Source: Rufibacter radiotolerans (lineage in GTDB: Bacteria; Bacteroidota; Bacteroidia; Cytophagales; Hymenobacteraceae). Taken from it: DNA of 64,000 nucleotides. This document shows positions 43,974 through 52,913 of this stretch, piece after piece. Numbering within the stretch: position 1 is the stretch's first letter; each line of letters starts with the position of its first letter. The notes beneath the pieces were generated by a model. That model did not search any database, was not told the origin of the DNA, and was given only the letters and a program-made list of their open reading frames with translations. The translations under genes and the position numbers were made by a program. The stretch covers positions 1,820,408 to 1,884,407 of the forward strand of contig NZ_CP010777.1 of NCBI RefSeq assembly GCF_001078055.1, written 5' to 3'.

Positions 43974-44840
43974 ATGGAAACGAAGAATTGGGTTGATCGC
44001 TTGGCGTATCCATTCAAAGAAAACTACCTGCAGGTACCAGGTGGGCGGCTGCATTATGTAGATGAGGGAACCGGAGCGCCCCTTCTTTTCGTGCACGGTA
44101 CCCCAACCTGGTCTTTTCTGTGGCGGCACCAGATAAAAGAGCTTTCCAAACAATACCGCTGCATTGCGGTAGACCATCTGGGTTTTGGCTTATCTGATAA
44201 ACCTAAATCGTTTTCATACTCTTTAGAGGACCACCGCCAAAACCTGGGAAGGTTGGTAGACCATCTGGGACTGAACAAGGTTAACTTAGTGGTCCATGAT
44301 TTTGGCGGATCTATTGGTTTGGGCTGGGCAGTAAGGAACCCTGATAAAGTATCCCGCCTGGTGATTATGAATACATGGATGTGGCCGGTCACAGAAGTGA
44401 AACCCATGATGCAGGCCAGCAAGTTATTTAGTAGCTGGTTAGGCAAGTTGCTTTACATAAATTTCAACCTTTCGCCCAGATTTCTGCTGCCCCAGGCCTT
44501 TTTTCAAAAAGAAAAACTAACCAAAGAGATTCACTCCCAGTATTTAGGTCCTTTTCAAAAAGAAGAACAGCGGTGGGGATTGTGGTACTTCGCGAAGGCC
44601 TTAGCGGGAGAAGCTGCTTACTTTCAGGAAATATACAACCAACGCCCCGTCCTGCTGAATAAGCCAACTTTGCTTATCTGGGGAAAACAGGATAAACTCA
44701 TTCCTTATTCTTTCCTAGAAAAGTGGAAGGAAACATTACCGATGGCGAAAGTGGTAGAATTGAATACGGGGCATTTTATGCAGGAGGAAGAACCGGAAAC
44801 CGTTACCACCGCCATCCAGGAATTCTTAACCCGCACCTAA
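43974..44840 (+). CDS. alpha/beta hydrolase, haloalkane-dehalogenase-like
   Basis: 288 residues. The oxyanion motif HGTPTWS (41-47) and an aspartate nucleophile (Asp109 in VVHDFGGSIG) instead of Ser fit the haloalkane dehalogenase/epoxide hydrolase branch; acid Asp240 (GKQDKLIP) and His267 (NTGHFMQ) complete a triad. HGxPTWS and NTWMWP favour dehalogenase-like proteins, but halide-binding Trp next to the nucleophile is replaced by Phe110, so activity on halides is uncertain. Co-transcribed with the TetR gene. A bidirectional terminator follows directly. Confidence 0.82.
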   Translation: METKNWVDRLAYPFKENYLQVPGGRLHYVDEGTGAPLLFVHGTPTWSFLWRHQIKELSKQYRCIAVDHLGFGLSDKPKSFSYSLEDHRQNLGRLVDHLGLNKVNLVVHDFGGSIGLGWAVRNPDKVSRLVIMNTWMWPVTEVKPMMQASKLFSSWLGKLLYINFNLSPRFLLPQAFFQKEKLTKEIHSQYLGPFQKEEQRWGLWYFAKALAGEAAYFQEIYNQRPVLLNKPTLLIWGKQDKLIPYSFLEKWKETLPMAKVVELNTGHFMQEEEPETVTTAIQEFLTRT

Positions 44841-44842
44841 AC

Positions 44843-44880
44843 AAAAGGACCAGTTACTGATCTGTAACTGGTCCTTTTCG
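44843..44880. terminator. bidirectional terminator at the end of the his operon
   Basis: AAAAGGACCAGTTAC and GTAACTGGTCCTTTT form a perfect 15-bp stem with a 6-base loop, with T-tracts on both strands, between the hydrolase gene and hisIE, which converge here. Confidence 0.85.
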
Positions 44881-44898
44881 CTTTATAACTAGAATATT

Positions 44899-45549
44899 TT
44901 ATCCGCGGGGTTTGTGCCGGCTTTCCAGTACCTGCACTACTTCGGCAAGAGAAAGGCCAGAGGCTTCCAGCAGCACTAGTAAGTGGAAAATCAAGTCGGC
45001 GGCCTCGCCTTTCATGGTGTCCGTTTTTCCGGCTACGGCATCAATCACTACCTCAACAGCCTCCTCCCCTACCTTCTGTGCCATCTTGTTCAGGCCTTTG
45101 TCAAAAAGAAAGTTGGTGTAGGATCCTTCCACAGGGTTCTTTACCCGGTCTTTGATGGTCTGCTCCAGGCTGGCAATAAATTGAAGGGCCTTTTCTGTGG
45201 GCGTGAAGTTCTGAAAACTCCTCTGGTGATAAGAAGGCTCTCCATTTTGCTTGTCAAAGCAGGTTTCGGTATTGCGGTGACAGGCCGGGCCGGTAGGGTT
45301 TACCAAAACCAAAAGAGTATCACGGTCGCAGTCCAGTTCCACCTGCACTACTTGCAGGGTGTTACCAGAGGTTTCGCCTTTGGTCCAGAGGCGGTTTTTG
45401 GAGCGGGAGTAAAAGGTAACCAACCCGGTTTCCTGGGTCTTCTGGTACGCCTCCTGGTTCATGTAGGCCAGCATGAGTACTTTCCCGTCGGAGGCATTCT
45501 GAATGACAGCCGGAACTAGCCCGCCGCCTTTATTGAAATCTATGGTCAT
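44899..45549 (-). CDS. hisIE: bifunctional phosphoribosyl-AMP cyclohydrolase / phosphoribosyl-ATP pyrophosphatase
   Basis: 216 residues covering steps 2 and 3 of histidine synthesis. The HisI half (about 1-110) has [43 protein letters not shown] and the zinc Cys/His cluster near [12 protein letters not shown]. The HisE half (about 118-210) carries the helical MazG-like signature with [14 protein letters not shown]. Last gene of the operon, 63 bases behind hisF. Fusion of the two activities is common in Bacteroidota and enterobacteria. Confidence 0.95.
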   Translation of the reverse strand: MTIDFNKGGGLVPAVIQNASDGKVLMLAYMNQEAYQKTQETGLVTFYSRSKNRLWTKGETSGNTLQVVQVELDCDRDTLLVLVNPTGPACHRNTETCFDKQNGEPSYHQRSFQNFTPTEKALQFIASLEQTIKDRVKNPVEGSYTNFLFDKGLNKMAQKVGEEAVEVVIDAVAGKTDTMKGEAADLIFHLLVLLEASGLSLAEVVQVLESRHKPRG

Positions 45550-45612
45550 TTAGGTTGAGGTAATAAAGGCTAGCTTCTTGGGTTTCTTAAAAGTAAGGCC
45601 AGCATCCAGGTA

Positions 45613-46365
45613 CTAATATCTAACGTCTATATGGTGATTGGCCAGGAAATGCTTTAAGTCTGTAATGCTCACTTCCTGAAAGTGGAAGATACTGGCGGCC
45701 AAGGCGGCATCTGCTCCGGCTTCAAACACGTCCAGGAAATGTTGTTGGTTGCCCGCCCCCCCTGAGGCAATAACTGGCACTATTACTTGCCTTGAGATTT
45801 CACCGGTAATGTCCAGGGCGAACCCGTTTTTGGTGCCGTCGTTGCTCATGGAGGTAAGCAGAATTTCACCGGCACCGCGCTCCACTACTTCCTTCGCCCA
45901 ATCCAGCGCGAAAAGCCCCGTGTCTACCGTACCGGCTTTGCTGAACACTTTCCAGCCTTCGGCGGTGTGCTTGGTATCAATGGCCACGGTCACGCATTGA
46001 CTCCCGAACCGGTTGGCCAATTGGGTGATCAGTTCGGGGTGCTGAATGGCAGAAGAGTTTATGGAAACCTTGTCGGCACCGTTTTGCAAAAGCACCTCTA
46101 CGTCTTCTACGGCACTAATTCCCCCTCCCACTGTGAACGGAATGTCTATGTGCCGGGCCACTTCGCGCACTAATTCCCGCAGGGTTTTGCGTTTTTCATT
46201 GGTAGCGGTAATGTCCAGGAAAACCAGTTCATCGGCGCCCTGCTTGGCATAAAGCGCCGCCAGTTCCACCGGGTCCCCGGCATCCCTAATATCTTCAAAC
46301 CGAACGCCCTTGACGGTGCGCCCGTTTTTGATGTCAAGGCAAGGAATAATTCTTTTAGTAAGCAT
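45613..46365 (-). CDS. hisF: imidazole glycerol phosphate synthase cyclase subunit
   Basis: 250 residues, a (beta/alpha)8 barrel. Catalytic Asp11 (PCLDIKNG) and Asp130 (VAIDTKH) are in place, as are the phosphate-binding GGGIS and ASGGAGN loops. Pairs with HisH to convert PRFAR and glutamine-derived ammonia to imidazole glycerol phosphate and AICAR. A 172-base gap before it holds a degenerate palindrome of the repeat family. Confidence 0.96.
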   Translation of the reverse strand: MLTKRIIPCLDIKNGRTVKGVRFEDIRDAGDPVELAALYAKQGADELVFLDITATNEKRKTLRELVREVARHIDIPFTVGGGISAVEDVEVLLQNGADKVSINSSAIQHPELITQLANRFGSQCVTVAIDTKHTAEGWKVFSKAGTVDTGLFALDWAKEVVERGAGEILLTSMSNDGTKNGFALDITGEISRQVIVPVIASGGAGNQQHFLDVFEAGADAALAASIFHFQEVSITDLKHFLANHHIDVRY

Positions 46366-46537
46366 ATAATGGGCTTTACCCTAAACCGCTCTTTTTAAGG
46401 GTGGCTTCCGGCTTTTGCTGTAGTTATTTGAAAATCGTTTTGAGCCTCTTTTTTAAAAAATAGCCGTAAAACAGGAACTCATACTTTTAAAGTGAAGCAG
46501 AAAAAGAATACATCTCCATCTCCTTAAATCTTTAAAT

Positions 46538-47257
46538 CTAGATTACCTCTTTGGCCAGATCTTCCAGTGAAATGGTACCTTCATAAATGGCTTTCCCGAT
46601 GATGGCGCCATGGAGACCGGCTGCTCTTAATTGGCGCACTTCCTCAATGGTGGTCACACCGCCGCTTGCAATAAATTGGAGGTCTGGAAAGGAGGCGATC
46701 AACTTTTGGTAAATATCTAAGGAGGAACCTTGTAGTTTTCCGTCTTTGCTCACGTCTGTGCAGATAAACGTTTTGGCGCCCTTTTCAGAAAAAGAGGCTA
46801 TAAACGACTCCAGCGTCAAATCACTTTGGTCTGCCCAGGCATTAATGGCGATGAAGTTATCTTTGAAATCGGCCCCTACAATAATGCGGTCGGCGCCATA
46901 TTCTTTCAGCCATTTTTGTACCGTTTTTGGTTCCCGCACAGCTATACTTCCGGCGGTAACCTGCTGTGCCCCTGCGTCTAACGCCATTTGAATGGCATCT
47001 ACACTTTGCAAACCTCCGCCGTAATCAATGACCAGGTTGGTTTCCCGGGCAATGCGCGCTAAAATGGGCAAATTCACCGGTTGTTTGGCCCGGGCCCCGT
47101 CCAGGTCAACTAAATGTAGCCGACGAAGACCCAAAGCCTCAAACTGTTTGGCCACTTCCACGGGGTCTGAGTGGTAGGTAGTTTGCTGTGAGAAATCGCC
47201 CTCGGTAAGACGAACGCATTTGCCGTCAATCAGGTCTATGGCTGGAATGATTTCCAT
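46538..47257 (-). CDS. hisA: ProFAR isomerase
   Basis: 239 residues, barrel homologous to HisF. Catalytic Asp8 (IPAIDLIDGKCVRL) and Asp130 (VGADFKDNF) are present with the GGGLQ and ASGGVT phosphate loops. It isomerises ProFAR to PRFAR. It starts 2 bases after hisH, so the two are translated together. Confidence 0.96.
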   Translation of the reverse strand: MEIIPAIDLIDGKCVRLTEGDFSQQTTYHSDPVEVAKQFEALGLRRLHLVDLDGARAKQPVNLPILARIARETNLVIDYGGGLQSVDAIQMALDAGAQQVTAGSIAVREPKTVQKWLKEYGADRIIVGADFKDNFIAINAWADQSDLTLESFIASFSEKGAKTFICTDVSKDGKLQGSSLDIYQKLIASFPDLQFIASGGVTTIEEVRQLRAAGLHGAIIGKAIYEGTISLEDLAKEVI

Positions 47258-47259
47258 AT

Positions 47260-47841
47260 CTAAAGCTGTAAAAAGTTCTGGAGAATCTGCGCACCCGCCG
47301 GGCCGCTTTTCTCGGTGTGAAACTGTACTGCGTAAAAGTTCTGGTATTGCAACGCCGCGCTAAACGGTTCTGGATACGAGCTTTGGGCAATGGTGTACTC
47401 CGTTACGGGCGCGTAATAACTATGCACAAAATACGCATATTCATTTTCTTTGATGCCTGAAAATAAGGGGCCATTCAGATCATGAAGGTTGTTCCAGCCC
47501 ATGTGCGGCACTTTTAACGCCACCTCAAACCTTTTTACCTGAACGGGAATAATGCCTAGCATTTCGGTGTCGCCTTCCTCAGAGTGCTGGCACAAGAGCT
47601 GCATGCCCAGGCAAACACCCAGAAAGGGTTGGGTAAGCGTAGGTAATAGCTGGTCCAGGTTCTTTTCTTTTAAGGCGCGCATCGCAGATGAGGCCTCTCC
47701 CACCCCCGGAAAGATCACTTTGTCCGCCGACTTGATCTCTTCTGCATTGGAGGTAACGGTGGCCTGTACCCCCAATCGCTCCAGTGCGAAGAGCACACTC
47801 TGCACGTTGCCGGCTTTATAATCTACAATGATTGTTTTCAT
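47260..47841 (-). CDS. hisH: imidazole glycerol phosphate synthase glutaminase subunit
   Basis: 193 residues, class I glutamine amidotransferase. Triad Cys77 (GVCLGMQLL), His175 and Glu177 (VQFHTEKSG) is intact, as is the PGVGEA oxyanion turn. Supplies ammonia to HisF. Its ATG overlaps the last base of hisB, and hisA starts 2 bases after its stop. Confidence 0.96.
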   Translation of the reverse strand: MKTIIVDYKAGNVQSVLFALERLGVQATVTSNAEEIKSADKVIFPGVGEASSAMRALKEKNLDQLLPTLTQPFLGVCLGMQLLCQHSEEGDTEMLGIIPVQVKRFEVALKVPHMGWNNLHDLNGPLFSGIKENEYAYFVHSYYAPVTEYTIAQSSYPEPFSAALQYQNFYAVQFHTEKSGPAGAQILQNFLQL

Positions 47842-48935
47842 TACAGAATTCCTTTGGTGCTTGGAATCTCCATCTTATTCACATCGCGCACCAGCGCCAT
47901 TTTCATGGCTTTGGCTACGGCCTTAAAGATAGCCTCAATCTTGTGGTGCTCATTTTCTCCCTCGGCTTTGATGTTGAGGTTTGACTTGGAAGTGTCTGAA
48001 AACGACTTGAAGAAGTGCATGAACATCTCAGTGGGCATATCGCCTACTTTCTCACGGGTGAATTTGGCGTCCCACACCAGCCAGGGACGGCCAGAAAAGT
48101 CAATGGCGGCGTGCACCAGGGCATCATCCATTGGTAATAAAAACCCATACCGACTGATACCACGCTTGTCACCGATGGCCTGGGAAAAAGCCTCGCCCAG
48201 GGCCAGGGCCGTGTCTTCAATGGTGTGGTGCTCATCAATATGCAGATCACCCTTCACGTTAATGCGCAGGTCTACGCCTGAATGGCGGGCCAATTGGTCC
48301 AACATGTGATCAAAGAAACCCAGGCCGGTGTGCATGTCTGATTTCCCTTCGCCATCCAGGTTGATATCCACAGTAATCTGGGTCTCGTTGGTGTTACGCT
48401 GGATGGTGGCCTTACGAGCCGGCAGCTTCAGGAAGGCATAAATAGCATCCCAGTCGGTGCTGGTGAAGGCGGCCTCTTCATGGGCCTGGTCCTGCAGGAA
48501 AATGCTTTTAGCCCCAAGGTTTTTAGCCAGTTGAATGTCTGTCTGGCGGTCACCTATTACATAGGAGTTGGCCAGGTCATATTCGCCGGAGAGGTATTTC
48601 CCCAGCATACCCAGACGCGGCTTGCGGTTAGGGCTGTTCTCGTGCTCAAAAGAAGGGTCAATGAAAACCTCAGAGAAAATAATGCCCTCCCCTTCCAGTA
48701 TTTCCAGCATTTTATTCTGGTAAGGCCAGAAGGTATCCTCGGGGTAAGAGTCGGTGCCCAGGCCGTCCTGGTTGGTAACCATCACAAACTCGTAATCCAA
48801 TTCAGAATAGATTTTGAAGAGGTTCCGGATGACTTTGGGGTAAAACGTGAATTTCTCAAAGGAATCTACCTGAAAATCGGTAGGTGGCTCAATTAATATG
48901 GTACCGTCTCGGTCAATGAATAAGACTTTTTTCAT
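47841..48935 (-). CDS. hisB: bifunctional histidinol-phosphatase / imidazoleglycerol-phosphate dehydratase
   Basis: 364 residues. The N-terminal HAD-type phosphatase (about 1-165) has nucleophile Asp8 and Asp10 (FIDRDGTIL) and a Cys/His zinc loop near [16 protein letters not shown]. The C-terminal IGP dehydratase (about 173-364) has [14 protein letters not shown] and [14 protein letters not shown] manganese motifs. The two halves carry out steps 6 and 8 of the pathway. Between it and hisC lies a 145-base gap holding a perfect palindrome of the repeat family. Confidence 0.96.
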   Translation of the reverse strand: MKKVLFIDRDGTILIEPPTDFQVDSFEKFTFYPKVIRNLFKIYSELDYEFVMVTNQDGLGTDSYPEDTFWPYQNKMLEILEGEGIIFSEVFIDPSFEHENSPNRKPRLGMLGKYLSGEYDLANSYVIGDRQTDIQLAKNLGAKSIFLQDQAHEEAAFTSTDWDAIYAFLKLPARKATIQRNTNETQITVDINLDGEGKSDMHTGLGFFDHMLDQLARHSGVDLRINVKGDLHIDEHHTIEDTALALGEAFSQAIGDKRGISRYGFLLPMDDALVHAAIDFSGRPWLVWDAKFTREKVGDMPTEMFMHFFKSFSDTSKSNLNIKAEGENEHHKIEAIFKAVAKAMKMALVRDVNKMEIPSTKGIL

Positions 48936-49037
48936 GTGGCTGGTTTCAGGTATAGGCGAGTTGGTGGCTCCCTATACAAGGATAGTTGATAATAGGCCTG
49001 GGGATACAAGTATGCCAGGGCCTGAATAAATTATTCT

Positions 49038-49073
49038 GTTTTAAGCCTGTTTTCTGGAAAACAGGCTTAAAAC
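49038..49073. repeat. GCCTGTTTT-family palindrome inside the his operon
   Basis: GTTTTAAGCCTGTTTT and its perfect complement around a CTGG loop, between hisC and hisB. It lacks a strong T-tract on the minus strand (...GTTTTAAGC is followed by no long T run), so full termination is not expected; it may limit read-through or protect mRNA ends. Confidence 0.6.
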
Positions 49074-49080
49074 GCAAAAG

Positions 49081-50148
49081 CTAAGCTACGCTCTTTTCCT
49101 GGGAGTATGCCTTTAAAGACCCTAATAAATGGTCATTTTCAGCGGGCGTACCAATGGTTATGCGCAGGCAATTGGCACAGCCCGGCTGGGTAGAACGGTT
49201 TCTGACCACCACGCCTCGCTCCAGAAGATAGGCATACAGGTCATTGGCGTTGGCCACCTGCACCAGCACGAAGTTGGCATCTGAGGGGAACACCTTTTCA
49301 ATTAGCGGCATCTGGTTAAAGGCCGCCATCACCCGCTCCCGCTCTGTGGTAATTACCTGTAACATGTCTTGCAGTTGCGCTGTTTTGTCCAGTGCCGCAC
49401 TTACCAGTTCCTGGGTGACCGCATTGATGTTGTAAGGGGGCTTTATCTTGTTGAGGTAGGCAATGATTTCTGGCGAGGCAAAGGCCATACCCAGGCGCAG
49501 ACCAGCCATCCCCCAGGCTTTGGAAAGCGTTTGCAGCACTACCAGGTTTGGGAATTCAAAAAGGCGCGTGCTCCAGCTAGGGGCCTCGGTAAAGTCAATA
49601 TAGGCTTCATCTACTACCACCAACCCATTGAAAGACTTGATCAGGCGCTCTACAGTGTCCGGGTTCAGCAGATTTCCGGTGGGGTTGTTGGGCGAACACA
49701 GGAAAAGGATTTTGGTACGGTCTGTCTGTTTTGCGGCTATTTTCTCAAAAACAGGCTGAAAACGCTCATCCAATGCTACCCGCTGAATACCCACGTGGTG
49801 AATATTGGCGCTTACCTCATACATGCCATACGTGGGTGGCAGCAAGATCACTTCATCTTTCCCGGGTTCGCATACCAGCCGGACCAACAGGTCAATGGCT
49901 TCATCTGAGCCGTTGCCAATAAAGATCTGCTCAGGACGTATGCCTTTCAACAGTGACAGCTTTTCCTTGATGGCTTTCTGGTAGGGATCTGGATACCGGT
50001 TATAGTCTACCCCGCCGGCCAGGCTCCCCAGGTTATTCTCGTTGGCATCTAAATAGACGCTGGCCTCACCCTCAAACTCATCCCTGGCCGAAGAATACGG
50101 CTTCAATGACAGCAGGTGTGGGCGAATGAATTTATCTATTGAAAACAT
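49081..50148 (-). CDS. hisC: histidinol-phosphate aminotransferase
   Basis: 355 residues, fold type I PLP enzyme. Landmarks are NENNLG near the N-terminus, CSPNNPTGN (151-159), VVVDEAYIDF and the PLP lysine Lys210 in LSKAWGMAGLRLG. It transaminates imidazole acetol phosphate with glutamate. It is separated from hisD by 187 bases, where no promoter is evident. Confidence 0.95.
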   Translation of the reverse strand: MFSIDKFIRPHLLSLKPYSSARDEFEGEASVYLDANENNLGSLAGGVDYNRYPDPYQKAIKEKLSLLKGIRPEQIFIGNGSDEAIDLLVRLVCEPGKDEVILLPPTYGMYEVSANIHHVGIQRVALDERFQPVFEKIAAKQTDRTKILFLCSPNNPTGNLLNPDTVERLIKSFNGLVVVDEAYIDFTEAPSWSTRLFEFPNLVVLQTLSKAWGMAGLRLGMAFASPEIIAYLNKIKPPYNINAVTQELVSAALDKTAQLQDMLQVITTERERVMAAFNQMPLIEKVFPSDANFVLVQVANANDLYAYLLERGVVVRNRSTQPGCANCLRITIGTPAENDHLLGSLKAYSQEKSVA

Positions 50149-50335
50149 TGTATAATGTGCTAATTAAATAATGTGCTGATGTGCTATTTTACTGGTTTAG
50201 GTAAAACACACCATACGACTGCTTTAATTCTTTACTCCTCTCTTTTGCCATTCTGAAACGACCTTGTGGGCGAACTGTAAATGCTTGACACAAACGGGTT
50301 GGCCAATCGCTACCCAGATTTCCAGGAGGTCAAAC

Positions 50336-51616
50336 TTATTTTTTAGCGAGTCTGATAGACACCGCATGCTTATGGGCGCGCAGTCCTTCAGCTTCGGCCA
50401 TGGTTTCCACGGCTGGACCAATACGCTCCAGGCCTTCGCGGGTAAGGTGCTGAAAGGTGATTTTCTTCACAAAGCTATCCAATGACACCCCGCTGTAATT
50501 ACGGGCGTAGCCGTTGGTAGGTAACGTGTGGTTAGTGCCTGAGGCATAGTCTCCTACCGATTCTGGACTGTAGTGACCCATGAAAACAGAACCCGCCTGG
50601 GTTACCTTTTCTGCCAGGGCTTCCGGGTTCGCAACAGAGAGAATCAAGTGCTCTGGCGCGTATTGGTTAGAGAAATCCAGCGCTTCTTCTGACGTGTTTA
50701 ACACTACCCCTACGCTATTGTTTAACGCCTGCTGGGCCACGGCCTGGCGAGGCAATTGCGCCACTTGCGTGGCAATAGCCGCCTTTACGTCTTGAAGCTG
50801 TTTTTCTGAATTCGTGACAAAAACAACTTGAGAGTCCGGGCCGTGTTCAGCTTGGGACAGTAAATCGGCTGCCACGAAATCTGGGTCCGCGGAGTCATCC
50901 GCAATCACCAGCACTTCTGAAGGTCCGGCTGGCATGTCAATGGCTACGCCTAATTGGGTAACCATTTGTTTGGCGGCTGTCACGTATTGATTACCCGGTC
51001 CGAAAATCTTGTCTACCGCCGGAACCGTTTCTGTTCCGAAGGCCAGGGCTGCAATGGCCTGGGCCCCGCCTGCTTTTAAAATGCGTGAAATCCCTAGCAC
51101 GTGGGCAGTATACAAAATGGATGGGTGCACGGTGCCATTTGCGCCCGGAGGCGTAGCCAACACAATTTCCTGGCAACCCGCAATTTGCGCCGGTATGCCC
51201 AGCATCAACAAGGTAGAAAACAAAGGAGCGCTTCCGCCGGGTATGTATAGCCCGACCTTTTGGATAGCCACTGATTTCCGCCAGCAGGTTACCCCGGCAA
51301 TGGTTTCAACCTGCTTTACCGGTTCCCGCTGCGCTTCATGGAACACCTGTATGTTATTATAAGCTAGCGCAATGGCTGCTTTCAATTCCTGAGAGACTTG
51401 AGAGATGGCCGCAGAAATCTCAGCTTCACTCACCCACACATCTTGCAGGCTCGCTTTATCAAATTTAGCGGCCAGTTCTATAAGGGCGGCATCACCACGT
51501 TGGCGTACCAGGTCAAAGGTTTGCTGCACGCCTTCCCGTAATTGGCTCAGTTCCTGCACCGGCCGTTTGCTCAGGGCTGCCCAATCTGCGGGTTCTGGAT
51601 AAAGAAACGTCTTCAT
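50336..51616 (-). CDS. hisD: histidinol dehydrogenase
   Basis: 426 residues. It oxidises histidinol to histidine in two NAD-dependent, zinc-using steps. The family path is clear: GLYIPGGSAPLFSTLLMLGIPA, KIFGPGNQYVTAAK, DMPAGPSEVLVIAD, AEHGPDSQ and APEHLILS with the catalytic Glu/His pair. Starts 1 base after the hisG stop and so is coupled to it. Confidence 0.97.
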   Translation of the reverse strand: MKTFLYPEPADWAALSKRPVQELSQLREGVQQTFDLVRQRGDAALIELAAKFDKASLQDVWVSEAEISAAISQVSQELKAAIALAYNNIQVFHEAQREPVKQVETIAGVTCWRKSVAIQKVGLYIPGGSAPLFSTLLMLGIPAQIAGCQEIVLATPPGANGTVHPSILYTAHVLGISRILKAGGAQAIAALAFGTETVPAVDKIFGPGNQYVTAAKQMVTQLGVAIDMPAGPSEVLVIADDSADPDFVAADLLSQAEHGPDSQVVFVTNSEKQLQDVKAAIATQVAQLPRQAVAQQALNNSVGVVLNTSEEALDFSNQYAPEHLILSVANPEALAEKVTQAGSVFMGHYSPESVGDYASGTNHTLPTNGYARNYSGVSLDSFVKKITFQHLTREGLERIGPAVETMAEAEGLRAHKHAVSIRLAKK

Positions 51617-51617
51617 G

Positions 51618-52469
51618 TTAGCCTATCATTTTTTCAATAGGAACCACCAGAATGCCTTCGGCGCCGGCCTCTTTCAGTTTCTGGATAATGTCCCAGAAGT
51701 CATCTTCGTTTACCACAGAGTGTAAAGAGCTCCAGCCTTCGGTCGCCAAGGGAATAATGGTAGGCGATTTAATGCCCGGCAGCAACGGCTTGATTTGCGG
51801 AATAGCAGAGTTTGGCGCGTTCAGGACTACGTATTTAGATTTCTGGGCTTTCTGCACAGCTTCCATCCGGAACAAAAGTTGCTGCAGAATCCGGTTTTTC
51901 TCCTGGTCCAGGTTTTGGTTGGCAATCAGGACCGCCTCAGATTTGAACACAGTCTCTACTTCCCGAAGGCCGTTGCTGATCAAGGTAGAACCCGACGAAA
52001 CAATGTCACACACGGCGTCTGCCAGGCCAATGCTGGGCGCAATCTCCACCGAACCGCTTATGGTATGTATGTCGGCTTTCACTCCTTTTGAAGTGAGGTA
52101 TTCCTGCAACAGGTTGGGATAAGAGGTGGCAATGCTTTTGCCTTCCAGGGTGGTCACATCCTGGTAATCGTCTCCTTTAGACACGGCCAGAGACAAGCGG
52201 CATTTACTGAAGCCTAGGTTTTTAACAGAGAGTTTCTGGAGTCCTTCCTCTACCAATACGTTCTGCCCTACAATCCCAATGTCGGCCACGCCGTCAGCCA
52301 CGTAGCCCGGTATGTCATCATCCCGGAGAAAAAGGATTTCCAGCGGAAAATTGGTGGCCTCTGTTTTGAGTTTTGAAGTGGTGCTGATAAAAGATATGCC
52401 GCATTCCCGAATGAGCTTAAGGGAGTCGTCTGACAAGCGACCGGATTTTTGGATGGCTAACCGGATCAT
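51618..52469 (-). CDS. hisG: ATP phosphoribosyltransferase, long form
   Basis: 283 residues with a C-terminal regulatory domain, so the long, HisZ-independent, histidine-inhibited form. MIRLAIQKSGRLSDDSLKL at the start, then VDIGIVGQNVL and a DAVCDIVSSGSTL phosphate loop mark the catalytic part; the last 75 residues form the ACT-like regulatory domain. The frame extends to 52574, but ATG 52469 matches the family start. First structural gene of the operon, behind the leader peptide region. Confidence 0.95.
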   Translation of the reverse strand: MIRLAIQKSGRLSDDSLKLIRECGISFISTTSKLKTEATNFPLEILFLRDDDIPGYVADGVADIGIVGQNVLVEEGLQKLSVKNLGFSKCRLSLAVSKGDDYQDVTTLEGKSIATSYPNLLQEYLTSKGVKADIHTISGSVEIAPSIGLADAVCDIVSSGSTLISNGLREVETVFKSEAVLIANQNLDQEKNRILQQLLFRMEAVQKAQKSKYVVLNAPNSAIPQIKPLLPGIKSPTIIPLATEGWSSLHSVVNEDDFWDIIQKLKEAGAEGILVVPIEKMIG

Positions 52470-52602
52470 AGAAGTATGGAGTTGCTTTGGTAAGCGTGGT
52501 GAATTGAGACAAAGATAGTACCTGAACTGCTTATCTTCCTGACAAGCAACGGTAAATATGGGGCCCAGCCCCAATACGGGCGATATGATGTATTGATTCC
52601 TC
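52470..52602 (-). promoter_or_regulatory. attenuator-like region between his leader peptide and hisG
   Basis: On the minus strand, CGCCC (52582-52578) can pair with GGGCG inside the leader gene (52639-52635), or its GCCC part with the GGGC (52571-52568) that follows; the segment GGGGC (52572-52568) can instead pair with GCCCC (52564-52560) as a short hairpin followed by ATATTT. These are mutually exclusive stems in the 1:2, 2:3, 3:4 order of a classical attenuator. The U-tract is weak, so termination efficiency is uncertain. Confidence 0.5.
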
Positions 52603-52613
52603 CTAGGAGGAAT
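52596..52613. repeat. perfect 18-base palindrome at the leader-peptide stop
   Basis: ATTCCTCCTAGGAGGAAT reads identically on both strands and covers the last codons and the stop of the his leader gene. It could form a 7-bp hairpin with a CTAG loop in the transcript, or be a binding site. It may be part of the attenuator switch. Confidence 0.5.
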
Positions 52614-52692
52614 GGTGGAAATGATGGCAATGCACGCCCTGCACCGTAGAAACGGCGTTAGAAAGGGAGATATGTGTTAGGGCGTTGCTCAT
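52603..52692 (-). CDS. hisL: histidine operon leader peptide
   Basis: 29-codon gene from ATG 52692 to TAG 52603. Its last residues read V-H-C-H-H-F-H-H-S-S, five His among seven codons, with a further His at position 7. This is what is expected of an attenuation leader: low charged tRNA-His stalls the ribosome and favours transcription into hisG. It is too short for ordinary gene calling and lies 133 bases upstream of hisG. A TACCTTTG -7 element (52710-52703) puts the transcript start about 5 bases before the ATG, so translation would be almost leaderless. Not homologous in sequence to the E. coli hisL I know, but analogous. Confidence 0.8.
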   Translation of the reverse strand: MSNALTHISLSNAVSTVQGVHCHHFHHSS

Positions 52693-52702
52693 CTTGGTGC
52701 GC

Positions 52703-52710
52703 CAAAGGTA
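52703..52710 (-). promoter_or_regulatory. -7 element of the his operon
   Basis: TACCTTTG on the minus strand matches TAnnTTTG exactly, just upstream of the leader peptide gene. No good -33 element is found at the usual spacing (the nearest TTG is 23 bases upstream). Confidence 0.5.
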
Positions 52711-52779
52711 AAAAGTATTTCCAATAATCCTTCAACTTAATCGTTTCTATTTCGCTTGCGTTGAAAGCCTAACAACAGT

Positions 52780-52787
52780 TACCTTTG
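52780..52787 (+). promoter_or_regulatory. -7 element of the DUF2911 gene
   Basis: TACCTTTG matches TAnnTTTG exactly, with TTG about 21 bases upstream. It is divergent from the his promoter 70 bases away and gives a leader of about 120 bases to ATG 52914. Confidence 0.45.
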
Positions 52788-52913
52788 CAAAGCGCTACTT
52801 TATATCAAAATAAATACATTATTAAGCGCCGCTGCTTTTTATTGGTGAAGAATTGACCTTCTGGCAGAAATGTTTTGTTGCTTTTAGTACGGCTACTTAA
52901 GTGTGTTGAAACT

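Noticed and set aside
50224-50421. 66-codon minus-strand ORF spanning the hisD-hisC gap
   Set aside because: Its first half overlaps the hisD end in another frame, the tail resembles no family I know, and there is no separate promoter. It could be a relic but cannot be supported.
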